Below are positions 14,950 to 23,595 of a stretch of 64,000 nt of DNA, in pieces. The position numbers and the translations under genes were made by a program. How positions within the stretch are numbered: position 1 is the stretch's first letter; each line of letters opens with the position of its first letter. The notes under the pieces are model-generated. The model saw only the letters and a program-made list of their open reading frames with translations, ran no database searches and was not told where the DNA came from. The DNA is taken from NCBI RefSeq assembly GCF_014645695.1, contig NZ_BMMF01000010.1, forward strand, positions 62,001 through 126,000, written 5' to 3'. Origin of the DNA: Salinarimonas ramus. Its GTDB lineage: Bacteria > Pseudomonadota > Alphaproteobacteria > Rhizobiales > Beijerinckiaceae.

Positions 14950-14978
14950 ATTGTAGGAGGGGTGATGGTTCACGTCAA
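14950..14978 (-). promoter_or_regulatory. sigma-70-type promoter of marR, leaderless geometry
   Basis: On the minus strand TTGACG (14973-14978), a 17-bp spacer and TACAAT (14950-14955) form a near-consensus housekeeping promoter. Only six bases (GCCGGC) separate the -10 from the marR ATG, so a start seven bases past the -10 is the A of that ATG. Confidence 0.75.
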
Positions 14979-15224
14979 AACCGATATCGTCGCCAAATAG
15001 ATGCGCGCACGCGCTTGCCATCCTCCCCGCCATCGCGTATGTCCGCAGCCTTCGCGTTCGCTCCGGCCGGGGGCTGAACGGACGGTCGCTCGCGTGTCGA
15101 GCGTCGGGGGCTCCGTGCCCCGGCGTCCCGTGTTCCCGCCTTCGAACAATCGCTTTGGGCCTCGCGGCTCGAAGGGCTTGGCGCCGACTGGACGCGCGAT
15201 TGGAAAGAGAGAGGCCGATAGCCG

Positions 15225-15692
15225 ATGGCGTTGTACGAGCACGTCTTCCTGGCACGTCCCGACGTGACGAGCCAGCAGGTCGAATCGATGGTCGAGACCT
15301 TCAAGGGGATCATCGAAGGCAATGGCGGCAAGGTGGAGAAGGTCGAGCCCTGGGGGCTCAAGACGCTCGCCTACCGCATCAAGAAGAGCCGCAAGGCCCA
15401 CTTCACGCTCCTGAACATCGACGCCCCGCATCCCGCGGTGGCGGAGATGGAGCGTCAGATGCGCCTCTCCGAGGACGTCCTGCGCTTCATGACCATCAAG
15501 GTCGAGGCCCTCGATCCCGAGCCCTCCGCCATGATGCAGAAGCGCGACCGCGACGACCGTCGCGACGACCGCCGCGGCGGTGATCGCTTCGGCGACGATC
15601 GCGGCCCGCGTGGCGACCGCGATCGTGGCGAGCGCGGCGGCGAGCGCCGTCGGCGCGACGAGGACACGTCGAGCCAGAGCGAGGAGGGCTGA
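15225..15692 (+). CDS. rpsF: 30S ribosomal protein S6
   Basis: A 155-residue S6 protein, partner of S18 on the small-subunit platform. The core (about 1-100; [40 protein letters not shown]) is standard. The C-terminal 50 residues are a charged tail made of DR, RD and GG units, longer than the Escherichia coli protein, as often in alphaproteobacteria. First gene of the rpsF-rpsR-DUF2232-rplI operon; rpsR begins 2 nt after its stop. Confidence 0.97.
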   Translation: MALYEHVFLARPDVTSQQVESMVETFKGIIEGNGGKVEKVEPWGLKTLAYRIKKSRKAHFTLLNIDAPHPAVAEMERQMRLSEDVLRFMTIKVEALDPEPSAMMQKRDRDDRRDDRRGGDRFGDDRGPRGDRDRGERGGERRRRDEDTSSQSEEG

Positions 15693-15694
15693 TC

Positions 15695-15940
15695 ATGGCT
15701 GGTGGTGCTGCCGGGGGCCGTCGCCCCTTCTTCCGTCGTCGCAAGACGTGCCCGTTCTCGGGCGCCAATGCGCCGAAGATCGACTACAAGGACGTCAAGC
15801 TGCTCTCGCGCTACGTGTCCGAGCGCGGCAAGATCGTTCCCTCCCGCATCACGGCGGTGTCGGCCAAGAAGCAGCGCGAGCTCGCCCAGGCGATCAAGCG
15901 CGCGCGCATCCTCGGCCTGTTGCCCTTCGTGATCAAGTGA
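15695..15940 (+). CDS. rpsR: 30S ribosomal protein S18
   Basis: An 81-residue S18 protein. It has the family core [19 protein letters not shown] followed by the helix [20 protein letters not shown] and the C-terminal [15 protein letters not shown]. Starts 2 nt after the rpsF stop, so translation is probably coupled. S6 and S18 bind each other in the 30S platform. Confidence 0.97.
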   Translation: MAGGAAGGRRPFFRRRKTCPFSGANAPKIDYKDVKLLSRYVSERGKIVPSRITAVSAKKQRELAQAIKRARILGLLPFVIK

Positions 15941-15980
15941 GCGCCCGCGCGCTCGCCTGACATCACGAACGAGACCCCTC

Positions 15981-16000
15981 GCCCGGCGCACGCGCCGGGC
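15981..16000 (+). promoter_or_regulatory. hairpin between rpsR and the DUF2232 gene
   Basis: GCCCGGCG, loop CACG, CGCCGGGC is a perfect 8-bp stem 40 nt after the rpsR stop and 20 nt before the next start. No U-run follows, so partial termination or mRNA processing inside the operon is more likely than a full stop. Function is inferred. Confidence 0.45.
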
Positions 16001-16020
16001 GCGTTGGGGCGGCCGGGTCG

Positions 16021-17037
16021 ATGAGCGACCTTCGAGCCGTCCCTAACCTCGCGAGACCGCGACGGGACAGCGACGTGAGCCATTTCATACCGATCGGCAT
16101 TGGCGCGGGCCTCGTCTCCGCGCTCCTCACCGCCACGGTGACCCAGGGCAGCGCCATCGCGCTCGTCCTGTATCTGCTCGCGCCGATCCCGATCCTCGTC
16201 GCCGCCCTGGGATGGGACCACCGCGCCGGCCTCGTCGGCGCCGCCGTCGGCGGCATCGCGCTCTCGATCACGCTCGAGCCCGTCTCCGGCCTCGGCTTCG
16301 CCGTGGCGAGCGGCCTGCCCGCCTGGTGGCTCGCCTATCTCGTGCTGCTGGGCCGCGCCGCGCCCGACGGGACCATGGAATGGTACCCGCTCGGGCGGCT
16401 CCTCGCCTGGATCGCCGGCGTCGCGGCGCTCACCTTCCTCGCCGCCGCGGCCGTTCCGGACTTCGACTACGCGCTCTACGAGATGCGCGTGCGCGAGGCG
16501 ACGGACGCGCTCTTCTCGGCGCAGCCCCCTCCCCCGGGCGCCGAGGTCGACGCCGACACGCTCGCCGGAATGGTCGCGAGCCTCGCCCCGGTCTTCGCCG
16601 CGCAGGGCTTCACGGTCATCCTCGTCCTCTACGTCTGGCTCGGCGCCAAGATCGTCCAGATCTCCGGCCGGCTCGCCCGGCCCTGGCCGGACGTGCCCTC
16701 GACGCTCATGCCGCGCGAGGCGGTCTACGCCTTCCTCGGCGCCGTCGTCGTCGCGAACCTCGCGGGCGGCTTTGTCGGCGTGTTCGCCGGGGCGCTCACG
16801 GGCGCCTTCGTGATGGCCTTCGCGCTCCAGGGGCTCGCCGCGATCCACGACGTCAGCCGGGGCCGGCCGGGCCGCGTCTTCCTGCTCTTCGGCACCTACA
16901 CGCTGATCCTGTTCAGCCAGGGGCTGATCCTCGTCGCGATGCTGCTCTTCGGCATCGCCGATTCCGCTTTCGGCATCAGGCGGCGGTTCTTCTCCGGTCG
17001 CCCGCCGACGATCACCAGAAAACCACCCAAGGAGTGA
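16021..17037 (+). CDS. DUF2232 family multi-pass membrane protein
   Basis: A 338-residue inner-membrane protein with about eight hydrophobic segments (for example [55 protein letters not shown]). It matches the DUF2232 family, which in alphaproteobacteria sits between rpsR and rplI and has no settled function. The rplI start follows 5 nt after its stop. A later GTG start (16075, before SHFIPIGIG) is possible because no clear ribosome-binding site precedes 16021. Confidence 0.8.
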   Translation: MSDLRAVPNLARPRRDSDVSHFIPIGIGAGLVSALLTATVTQGSAIALVLYLLAPIPILVAALGWDHRAGLVGAAVGGIALSITLEPVSGLGFAVASGLPAWWLAYLVLLGRAAPDGTMEWYPLGRLLAWIAGVAALTFLAAAAVPDFDYALYEMRVREATDALFSAQPPPPGAEVDADTLAGMVASLAPVFAAQGFTVILVLYVWLGAKIVQISGRLARPWPDVPSTLMPREAVYAFLGAVVVANLAGGFVGVFAGALTGAFVMAFALQGLAAIHDVSRGRPGRVFLLFGTYTLILFSQGLILVAMLLFGIADSAFGIRRRFFSGRPPTITRKPPKE

Positions 17038-17042
17038 GACCG

Positions 17043-17648
17043 ATGGAAGTCATCCTTCTCGAGCGCGTTCCCAAGCTCGGCCAGATGGGCCAGACCGTCC
17101 GTGTGCGCGACGGCTACGCCCGCAACTATCTCCTGCCGCTCGGCAAGGCGCTTCGCGCGACCGGCGCCAACAAGGAGCGCTTCGAGAAGCAGCGCGCCCA
17201 GCTCGAGGCCCGCAACCTCGAGCGCCGCAAGGAGGCCGAGGAGGTCAACGAGAAGCTCAACGGGCAGTCCTTCGTGCTCATCCGCTCCGCGGGCGAGTCG
17301 GGCGTGCTCTACGGCTCCGTGGCCACCCGCGACCTCGCCGAGGTGATCACCGGCGCCGGCTTCTCGGTCGAGCGCCAGCAGATCCAGCTCTCGCAGCCGA
17401 TCAAGACGCTCGGCCTGCACCAGGTCGGCATCCTCCTCCATCCGGAGGTCGAGGCCAAGGTGACCGTGAACGTCGCCCGCTCCGCCGACGAGGCCGAGCG
17501 CCAGGCGCGCGGCGAGGACGTCTTCACCCGCGAGGAGCTCGATCTCGACGAGCTCGGCCTCGAGGTCGGCGCGGCGCTCGAGGAGTACGATCGCCCCGAT
17601 CGCCGCGGCTCCGACGAGGATGCCGAGCAGACGGGCGAGGAAGCCTGA
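17043..17648 (+). CDS. rplI: 50S ribosomal protein L9
   Basis: A 201-residue L9 protein. The N-terminal domain ([36 protein letters not shown]) binds 23S rRNA, a long helix follows, and the C-terminal domain ends near residue 150. A further 45 or so acidic residues ([17 protein letters not shown]...[11 protein letters not shown]) extend it beyond the 149-residue Escherichia coli protein, as in related alphaproteobacteria. Last gene of the operon, closed by the terminator at 17672. Confidence 0.97.
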   Translation: MEVILLERVPKLGQMGQTVRVRDGYARNYLLPLGKALRATGANKERFEKQRAQLEARNLERRKEAEEVNEKLNGQSFVLIRSAGESGVLYGSVATRDLAEVITGAGFSVERQQIQLSQPIKTLGLHQVGILLHPEVEAKVTVNVARSADEAERQARGEDVFTREELDLDELGLEVGAALEEYDRPDRRGSDEDAEQTGEEA

Positions 17649-17671
17649 TCGCGCGCGTCACTCGCGACTTC

Positions 17672-17695
17672 GAGGGCGGCCTTCGGGCCGCCCTC
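17672..17695. terminator. bidirectional terminator between rplI and the DUF3008 gene
   Basis: GAGGGCGGCC, loop TTCG, GGCCGCCCTC is a perfect 10-bp stem with a stable tetraloop, followed by TTCGTTT on the plus strand. It lies 23 nt after rplI and 19 nt after the convergent gene's stop, so it can serve both. Confidence 0.85.
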
Positions 17696-17714
17696 TTCGT
17701 TTCCGCCGGGAGCC

Positions 17715-17903
17715 TCAGGCCTTCGAGGCGCGCTCGGGCAGCTTCTTGCGGTCGGTGTGCGCCATCTTCTCGAGCTCCGTCTCGCTCATCGATTCGACCA
17801 TCGACTTCGACGCACCCTTCAGATCGGACTTCTTCGTCTCGCCGCGCTTGGCGGAGAGCGCCGCGCCGGCGGCCATCTGCTGCTTCTTCGACTTGGCGGG
17901 CAT
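17715..17903 (-). CDS. small basic DUF3008-like protein
   Basis: A 62-residue lysine-rich, soluble protein (MPAKSKKQQMAAGAALSAKR, then SMVESMSETELEKMAHTDRK). The N-terminal PAKSKKQQ(K/M)AAGAAL pattern matches the DUF3008 family, whose function is unknown. The start at 17901-17903 has AAGGAG 6 nt upstream; an earlier in-frame ATG adds five residues with no better signal. It stands alone and converges on rplI. Confidence 0.75.
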   Translation of the reverse strand: MPAKSKKQQMAAGAALSAKRGETKKSDLKGASKSMVESMSETELEKMAHTDRKKLPERASKA

Positions 17904-18026
17904 GACTCGCTCCTTCATCGACGGGCCGCCGCGAAGGCGGCCGATGACGGGGACGGAACGCGTGCTCGGGCGCCGCGGTTCGAGAGCACGGGATCGTTCC
18001 CCGTCGAGGGAGCCCCGCGATGCTCC

Positions 18027-19730
18027 TCACGCGGCGCGGACGGCGCCGAGGAACTCGTCGATGCGGGTGCGCAAAGCCGCCGCGTCGCGGTCGAGCGCGT
18101 TCGACGCCGCGAGGATCTGCGCCGCGGCCGAGCCGGTCGTCGCCGCCGCCTGGCGCACGCCCACGATGTTCGCCGACACCTCGCTGGTGCCGGCGGAGGC
18201 CTCGGCGACGTTGCGCGCGATCTCGCGGGTGGCGACGTTCTGCTCCTCGACGGCCGAGGCGATGCCGGTCGCGTACTGGTTGAGCAGGCGAATCGCCTCT
18301 GCGATCTCGCCGATGGCGGTGGCCGTGTCGCCCGTGACGTCCTGGATGCCGCGGATCTGCTCGGCGATCTCGTGGGTGGCCTTCGCGGTCTGCGAGGCGA
18401 GCGTCTTCACCTCCGCGGCGACGACGGCGAAACCCTTCCCCGCCTCCCCGGCCCTGGCCGCCTCGATCGTGGCGTTGAGCGCGAGGAGGTTCGTCTGCTC
18501 GGCGATCTGCTGGATGAGCCCGACGATGTCGCCGATGCGCTGCGACGCCTCCGTGAGCCGCGAGACCTTCTCCACGGTGAGCCCGGCCCGCGACGCCGCG
18601 CCGCCGGCGAGCTTCGCGGTCTCCGCGACCTGCCGGCCCACCTCCTGCACCGTCGCGGCGAGCTCCGTCGCCGAGGCGGCGACGGTCTCGACGTTGGACG
18701 CCGCCTGCTCGGACGCGGCGGCGACGGCGGTGGCCTGCGCGGTCGTCTCCTCGGCGGTCGCGGTCATGGATTCGGCGTTGCCGGAGAGCTCGCCCGACGA
18801 CCTGCCGAGGGAGGCGGTGACGCTGCGCGCGGCCTCCTCGAAACGCGCGATCGCCGCCTCGACCGCCTTCTGGCGGCGCTCGCGCGCGACCTGCGCGTCG
18901 GCGCTCTCGCGCCGCAGCCGCTCCGCCTCGAGGCCGTTCTCCTTGAAGACGAGCGCCGCCTTGGCGACGTCGCCGACCTCGTCGGCGCGGTCGGTGCCCT
19001 CGACGCGCACCGTGTAGTCCGCTCTCGCGAGGGATTCGAGCGCGGCGACGATGCCGCGAAGCGGCTTGCCGATGCCGACCTGCGCGATCACGAGCCCGAG
19101 GAGGAGGCCCGCGACGATGCCCACGCCTGCGATGACGACGATCATGGTCGCAGACGTCCGGTATTCGGCGCTCGCCTCGGCGGACGCGCTCTCGACGCGA
19201 TCGGAGAGGAGGTCGGCGATCTCGCGCGTGCGATTCCTGAGGTCGTCGGCGATCGCGGAGTTGCGCCCCGCGGCGGTGCGCAGCGCCTCCATCTCGGCGC
19301 TGGCGTCGACGCTGGTGATGCGCTCCGCCGCCGCGAAGACGGCCTGGAGGCCGCGCTCGTATGCCGTCAAGTCCGCGCGGATCGCCTGCAGGAGGGCACC
19401 GTGCTCGGCCGTGGAGGCGCTCTCGAGCTCGGCGAGACGCGTGCCGAGCAGATCGAGCTCCCGCTCGAGCTGCGCCCGCGCCTGGTTGCGCGCCTCCGGC
19501 CTCGGATCGGCGACGAGCCGGAACTGCTCGCGCCCGACCGCCAGCATGGAGGTGTTGACCCGCGCGGCGAGGATCGCTCGCTCGGAATAAGCTTCCATCA
19601 CGTCCGTCGCCCGCGACAGCGAAGCGAGCGAGGTGATCGCGACGGCCGAGATGACGAGCGCGATGGCCGACAGGATGGCGATGACGGAGAGGATCTTCGT
19701 GGTGATGCGGAAGCGCGCGAGAACGTGCAT
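18027..19730 (-). CDS. methyl-accepting chemotaxis protein
   Basis: A 567-residue chemoreceptor. Membrane spans lie at about 13-35 and 195-217 and flank a periplasmic helical sensor of roughly 160 residues. A HAMP domain follows (about 218-270), then the signalling domain with the hairpin tip [19 protein letters not shown]. No C-terminal CheR-tethering pentapeptide is present; the protein ends [12 protein letters not shown]. The start at 19728-19730 is taken because the basic residues before span 1 begin there; an upstream ATG would add nine residues. It should pass ligand signals to CheA/CheW. An AT-rich stretch upstream (about 19805-19925) probably holds its promoter. Confidence 0.92.
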   Translation of the reverse strand: MHVLARFRITTKILSVIAILSAIALVISAVAITSLASLSRATDVMEAYSERAILAARVNTSMLAVGREQFRLVADPRPEARNQARAQLERELDLLGTRLAELESASTAEHGALLQAIRADLTAYERGLQAVFAAAERITSVDASAEMEALRTAAGRNSAIADDLRNRTREIADLLSDRVESASAEASAEYRTSATMIVVIAGVGIVAGLLLGLVIAQVGIGKPLRGIVAALESLARADYTVRVEGTDRADEVGDVAKAALVFKENGLEAERLRRESADAQVARERRQKAVEAAIARFEEAARSVTASLGRSSGELSGNAESMTATAEETTAQATAVAAASEQAASNVETVAASATELAATVQEVGRQVAETAKLAGGAASRAGLTVEKVSRLTEASQRIGDIVGLIQQIAEQTNLLALNATIEAARAGEAGKGFAVVAAEVKTLASQTAKATHEIAEQIRGIQDVTGDTATAIGEIAEAIRLLNQYATGIASAVEEQNVATREIARNVAEASAGTSEVSANIVGVRQAAATTGSAAAQILAASNALDRDAAALRTRIDEFLGAVRAA

Positions 19731-19975
19731 GGCGGGAACCCCGAACGGGACGGGCATCGCCGCGGATCGGCGTACGCGTCCCGCAGGAGGATCGCGCGCA
19801 CCGGTTAATGCGCAGAGCTTAGAATATTGATCCGAGAGCGGAACGAAAGACGACGAAAGTGAATCTGCTTTAACGAATACGATAATCACGCAGCGTTTTG
19901 TAGATTCGATGTGATTTCGCGTTTTTCCGATGCTGATTTCTACCTGCGATCCGAGCACGACCGGCGCGCCGGGAG

Positions 19976-20000
19976 GCCGCCCCGGTCGAGCCGGGGCGGC
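19976..20000 (-). terminator. terminator-like hairpin after the DUF1127 gene
   Basis: GCCGCCCCGG, loop TCGAG, CCGGGGCGGC is a perfect 10-bp stem beginning 7 nt past the stop codon of the minus-strand DUF1127 gene. No long U-run follows, so it could also be a 3'-end stability element. Confidence 0.65.
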
Positions 20001-20007
20001 GTCGGGA

Positions 20008-20280
20008 TCAGAGCCGCTGGCGCGGCTCGTCGCGCCAGGGGCGGCCGTTGCGGATCGCGTCGTGGATGTCGCCGCGGGCGATGCCGATGTCGTGGAGGAT
20101 GTGATCGGGCATCTCGTGGAGGATGCGTTCGGCACGGCGCATGCGGATCGCGCGGGCGATCCGCGCGTAGGCCGCTCGGAAGCCCGCGCCCATCCGCACG
20201 AGGCTCGAGCGTGACGGGTCGGTGCGGGACACGAGCGGGACGCTGGTCGCCCTGGTGGTATCGAGGCAGGTCGTCGACAT
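20008..20280 (-). CDS. small DUF1127 protein
   Basis: A 90-residue basic protein. Its C-terminal half (about 40-82, [20 protein letters not shown], then [19 protein letters not shown]) is the DUF1127 domain, an arginine-rich helix plus the HDIG(I/L) tail. Short DUF1127 proteins in Agrobacterium and Rhodobacter affect RNA turnover, phosphate and stress responses; no function is shown for this one. The start at 20278-20280 has a strong AGAGGAGG 6 nt upstream. It diverges from the lysR gene, which probably controls it. Confidence 0.87.
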   Translation of the reverse strand: MSTTCLDTTRATSVPLVSRTDPSRSSLVRMGAGFRAAYARIARAIRMRRAERILHEMPDHILHDIGIARGDIHDAIRNGRPWRDEPRQRL

Positions 20281-20354
20281 GGTGAGCCTCCTCTGTTCGG
20301 CTCGGCTGGGATGAGAGGAGGCTAGCGACGGGGCTTGCATCATGGAAACGAATG

Positions 20355-20374
20355 GTGATGATACTCATGATCAC
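20355..20374. promoter_or_regulatory. candidate LysR operator in the DUF1127/lysR spacer
   Basis: GTGAT and ATCAC form an inverted repeat separated by 10 bases in the 118-bp divergent spacer, 25 bp before the lysR start. Interrupted palindromes of this kind are usual LysR-type binding sites; binding by the adjacent regulator is inferred. Confidence 0.4.
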
Positions 20375-20398
20375 GAGCCCTTATCGTGGAGCCGCATC

Positions 20399-21274
20399 AT
20401 GGCCAGAAACCTCGACACCGCGCTCCTGCGTGCTTTCGTCGCCGTCGCCGAGACCGGCGGCATGACGGCCGCGGGGACCGTGCTCAACCTCACGCAGGCG
20501 GCGGTGAGCCAGCAGATCAAGCGGCTGGAGGACAGCTTCGGCGCGCAGCTCTTCGAGCGCGAGCGCCGCGGCCTGGCGCTCACCGCCCAGGGCGAGCGGC
20601 TGCTCGGCCTCGCCAAGCGCCTCCTCGCCATGAACGACCAGATCTGGGCGGAGATGACGGCGCCGGTCGAGACGGGCGAGATCCGGCTCGGCATTCCCTA
20701 CGACCTCGTCCCGGGCTTCGTCGCTCCGGTGCTCCGGCGCTTCGCGCGCTGCTGTCCGCGGGTGCGCGTACGCCTCCTCAGCCACGCCTCGCGCGACATC
20801 AAGGGCGCGTTCGAGCGCGGCGAGATCGATCTCGGGATCGTGGAGGAGCCCACGACCGACCCTCACGGCGAGACCCTGATGATCGACCGCCTCGTCTGGG
20901 TCGGCGCGGAGGGCGGGGACGCCTACCTGCAGCGGCCCGTGCCGATCTCCATCGGCTCGGAGAGCTGCTCCATCCGCGCCCCGGCCCTCGCCGCCCTGCG
21001 CGCCGCCGACATCGACTGGCGCCCCGTGGCCGAGATCGCCAACGTCGATGCGCTCAACGCCACGGTGCAGAGCGACCTCGCGGTCACCACCATGCTCGCC
21101 TGCGCCGTCCCGCCCGGCTTGGAGATCCTGCCGCCCGATTCGGGCCTCCCCCACGTCCCGCCGCTCGCCGTGAGCCTCTACCTGCGCCGCGACCACGGCT
21201 CGCGCGCCGTCGACGACCTCGCCCGCATCCTCCGAGAAGCCTTCTGCCGCCGCCCCGCGGCCGCGGCTGCGTGA
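20399..21274 (+). CDS. LysR-family transcriptional regulator
   Basis: A 291-residue LysR regulator. The N-terminal winged helix-turn-helix spans about 1-62 (LRAFVAVAETGGMTAAGTVL, LTQAAVSQQIKRLEDSFGAQ), and the effector domain follows (IRLGIPYDLVPGFVAPVLRR). The start ATG at 20399 has TGGAG 7 nt upstream; an upstream ATG would add 19 unconserved residues. The divergent neighbour encodes a DUF1127 protein, an arrangement seen repeatedly in Hyphomicrobiales, so it is the likely target. Inducer unknown. Confidence 0.93.
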   Translation: MARNLDTALLRAFVAVAETGGMTAAGTVLNLTQAAVSQQIKRLEDSFGAQLFERERRGLALTAQGERLLGLAKRLLAMNDQIWAEMTAPVETGEIRLGIPYDLVPGFVAPVLRRFARCCPRVRVRLLSHASRDIKGAFERGEIDLGIVEEPTTDPHGETLMIDRLVWVGAEGGDAYLQRPVPISIGSESCSIRAPALAALRAADIDWRPVAEIANVDALNATVQSDLAVTTMLACAVPPGLEILPPDSGLPHVPPLAVSLYLRRDHGSRAVDDLARILREAFCRRPAAAAA

Positions 21275-21287
21275 GCGGCGCTCACCC

Positions 21288-22199
21288 TCACATCCGCCGC
21301 GCGGCCCACCACAGCACGAGCTGGCGGCGCCATTGGGGGAGCTCGACGATCGTGCGGTAGGGGTCGTAGCCGGGGCGCTCCATGGCCTTCAGCGCGGGCT
21401 CGACGAGGGCGAGGGGGAGGAAGGCGGGCTTCGTCGCCGCGGGGGCGCTCGCCAGCGCCGCGCGGGCGCGGGCGAGGTGCTCGCGGGCGAGCGCGCGCAT
21501 GTCCTGGAGGGCCGCCTGCAGCGGCAGGCCGCCTTCCCCCGCGACGACCTTGTCGCGGGTGAGCCCGTGGCGCTGGAGCGTCTCGACAGGCGGCACGTAG
21601 AGCCTTCCGCGCTGGACATGCCAGGGAAAGGCCCGCATCAGCCCCGCGAGAGCGTAGGCGACGCCGCCATGGCCGGCCGCGTCGGCGAGGGCGCGCTCGG
21701 ACGCGGGATCGGCCTCCCCCTCGCCCGCGAGGACGAGGCTCGCCAACCGCATGAGGACGGAGGAGGTCTCCCCGGCATAGCCTTCGAGATCGTTCACGCT
21801 CGCGATCGGGTCGTCGTAGAGGTCGTGGATGCGCGCCTCGACCATGGCGAGGAGCGGCGCGCGGGGGAGCGCGTGGCGCGCGATCGCGTCCGTCAGCGCC
21901 GCGTGGACCGGGTTCGCCCGCGCCTCCTCCTCGCGGGTGCCCTCGAGCGCGTCGCGCCACCATTGCAGGCGGATCTCGCCGGGCAGCGGCTCGCTCACGC
22001 GCTCGGGGATGCGGGCGATCTCGGCGGCGAAGGCGTAGAGGGCGAACAGCGCGGGGCGGGCCTCGGCCGGGGCGAAGAGCGTGGCGAGCCATCGGTCGCG
22101 ATCGTCCCGGCGCACGATACGCTCGCATTCGCGGGCGTTCGCCTCCGCGCCGGCGCCGAGCACGCCGAGATCGTCCGCTAGCTCCGGGTCGTCGCCCAC
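21288..22199 (-). CDS. squalene/phytoene synthase-like protein (NDUFAF6-type)
   Basis: A 303-residue member of the squalene/phytoene synthase fold. The second conserved segment is visible (ASVNDLEGYAGETSSVLMRL), but in the first the usual DxxxD metal-binding motif is replaced (PERVSEPLPGEIRLQWWRDA). Such proteins resemble mitochondrial complex I assembly factor NDUFAF6 rather than prenyl-coupling enzymes, and no isoprenoid genes lie nearby. It is the last gene of the yajC-secD-secF-Mth938-like cluster, 22 nt after the Mth938-like stop. A role in complex I assembly is inference from homology and context. Confidence 0.8.
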   Translation of the reverse strand: MGDDPELADDLGVLGAGAEANARECERIVRRDDRDRWLATLFAPAEARPALFALYAFAAEIARIPERVSEPLPGEIRLQWWRDALEGTREEEARANPVHAALTDAIARHALPRAPLLAMVEARIHDLYDDPIASVNDLEGYAGETSSVLMRLASLVLAGEGEADPASERALADAAGHGGVAYALAGLMRAFPWHVQRGRLYVPPVETLQRHGLTRDKVVAGEGGLPLQAALQDMRALAREHLARARAALASAPAATKPAFLPLALVEPALKAMERPGYDPYRTIVELPQWRRQLVLWWAARRM

Positions 22200-22221
22200 G
22201 CTGCCACTCCCTTCCGGCCGC

Positions 22222-22620
22222 TCACGCGACCGCGAGGAGCGCGGCCGCGACGCGGCGGTTCTCGCCGAGCAGGATCGTGTAGGTACGCGCGGCGGCGCCC
22301 GTCTGCATCGTCTCGATGCGCATGCCCCGCTCGCGAAGGCCCCAGAGCACGTCCTCCTCCAGGAGAACGAGATCGCGCCCGACGCCCACGAGGAGGAGCT
22401 CGATCCCCTCGGCCTCCGCCAGAACTGGGGCGAAGGCGCCGAGGGTCAAATCCTGCGGCGTGCGGGCGTCCCAGGCATGGATGCCCGACGGCAGCGCCAG
22501 GATCGAGCCGCGGTGGGACATGTCGGCGAAGCGGAAGCCGCCGCCGCCATAGGCGTCGATGGCGTAGCGTCCGGGGACGAAGCCGTCGTAGAGCGTTCCC
22601 TTCGGCCGGTCCGCCGCCAT
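22222..22620 (-). CDS. Mth938-like domain protein (DUF498, NDUFAF3-type)
   Basis: A 132-residue protein of the Mth938-like family (YGGGGFRFADMSHRGSILAL, IELLLVGVGRDL, GMRIETMQTGAAARTYTILL). The family includes human NDUFAF3, a respiratory complex I assembly factor, and unassigned bacterial proteins. The ATG at 22618-22620 shares its A with the secF stop codon (TGATG), so translation is coupled to secF. The neighbouring squalene-synthase-like gene resembles NDUFAF6, another complex I assembly factor. Confidence 0.85.
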   Translation of the reverse strand: MAADRPKGTLYDGFVPGRYAIDAYGGGGFRFADMSHRGSILALPSGIHAWDARTPQDLTLGAFAPVLAEAEGIELLLVGVGRDLVLLEEDVLWGLRERGMRIETMQTGAAARTYTILLGENRRVAAALLAVA

Positions 22621-23579
22621 CACTCGGCCGCCTGGACCCGCGCGGCCTCCTCGGCCTGCGCGATCTCGCTCGCCGGGCGCACACCCAGATAGATCAGGAT
22701 CGGAGCTGCGATGAACACCGAGGAATAGGTGCCCACCACGAGGCCGAAGATCATCGCGTAGGCGAACCCCTTGATCACCTCGCCGCCGAGGATCGCCAGC
22801 GCCACGAGAGCGAGGAAGGTGGTGACGCCGGTGAGGATGGTACGCGAGAGCGTGGCGTTGATGGCGACGTCGAGCACTTGGTAGACGGTCAGGCGCTTGT
22901 ACTTGCGCAGCGTCTCGCGGATGCGGTCGTATACCACCACCGTATCGTTGAGCGAATAACCCAGGATCGTCAGGATCGCGGCGATCGAGGTCATGTTGAA
23001 CTCGATCTGGGTAATGGCGAAGAAGCCGATCGTCAGCACGAGATCGTGCAGCGTCGCGATGACGGCGCCCACCGCGAAGTGCCACTCGAACCGGAACCAG
23101 AGATAGACCAGCACGCCGAAGATCGCGAACACCACGCCGAGCGTGCCGGACTGGACGAGCTCGCCCGAGACGCGCGGGCCCACCACCTCGACGCGGCGGA
23201 AGACGTAATCGTCCTCGAACGTGTCGCGCAGCGTCTGCACGACGACCTGCTGGACCTCCTCCTCGGTGAGGCCGTCTCGCGCCTCCTGCACCTGGACGCG
23301 CAGGGAAACGTCGAGCGGGGTGCCGAACTGCTGCACCTCCACCTGCCCGAAGCCGAGCCCGTTCGCCTCGTCGCGGATCTCGCCGATGTTCGCCGGCCCC
23401 TCGCGCGATTGCAGCTCGACGAGCGTGCCGCCGCGGAAGTCGATGCCGAAATTCATGCCGAGCGCGAAGAAGGCCGCGACGCACAGGATGGATAGCGCCG
23501 CGGAGAACGGAAAGCTCCAGCGCCGGTAGCGCATGAAGCCGAACTTCGTCTCGACGGGAATGTAACGGACGAGCCACAT
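22620..23579 (-). CDS. secF: protein translocase subunit SecF
   Basis: A 319-residue SecF with six membrane spans. It carries the conserved N-terminal FGIDFRGGTLVELQ motif, the periplasmic P1 domain, and the transmembrane region EFNMTSIAAILTILGYSLND, TVVVYDRIRETLRK. With SecD and YajC it uses the proton gradient to help proteins finish crossing the inner membrane. It lies 16 nt after secD and overlaps the following gene by one base. Confidence 0.97.
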   Translation of the reverse strand: MWLVRYIPVETKFGFMRYRRWSFPFSAALSILCVAAFFALGMNFGIDFRGGTLVELQSREGPANIGEIRDEANGLGFGQVEVQQFGTPLDVSLRVQVQEARDGLTEEEVQQVVVQTLRDTFEDDYVFRRVEVVGPRVSGELVQSGTLGVVFAIFGVLVYLWFRFEWHFAVGAVIATLHDLVLTIGFFAITQIEFNMTSIAAILTILGYSLNDTVVVYDRIRETLRKYKRLTVYQVLDVAINATLSRTILTGVTTFLALVALAILGGEVIKGFAYAMIFGLVVGTYSSVFIAAPILIYLGVRPASEIAQAEEAARVQAAE

Positions 23580-23595
23580 GGTCCGGTGCTCCTCC

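Noticed and set aside
15540..15670. Arg-Asp repeat region in rpsF as a separate repeat element
   Set aside because: It is the coding tail of S6, in frame, with varied codons.
21288..22199. True phytoene or squalene synthase
   Set aside because: The first aspartate-rich motif is not kept and no isoprenoid genes lie nearby; the operon context fits the NDUFAF6-like group.
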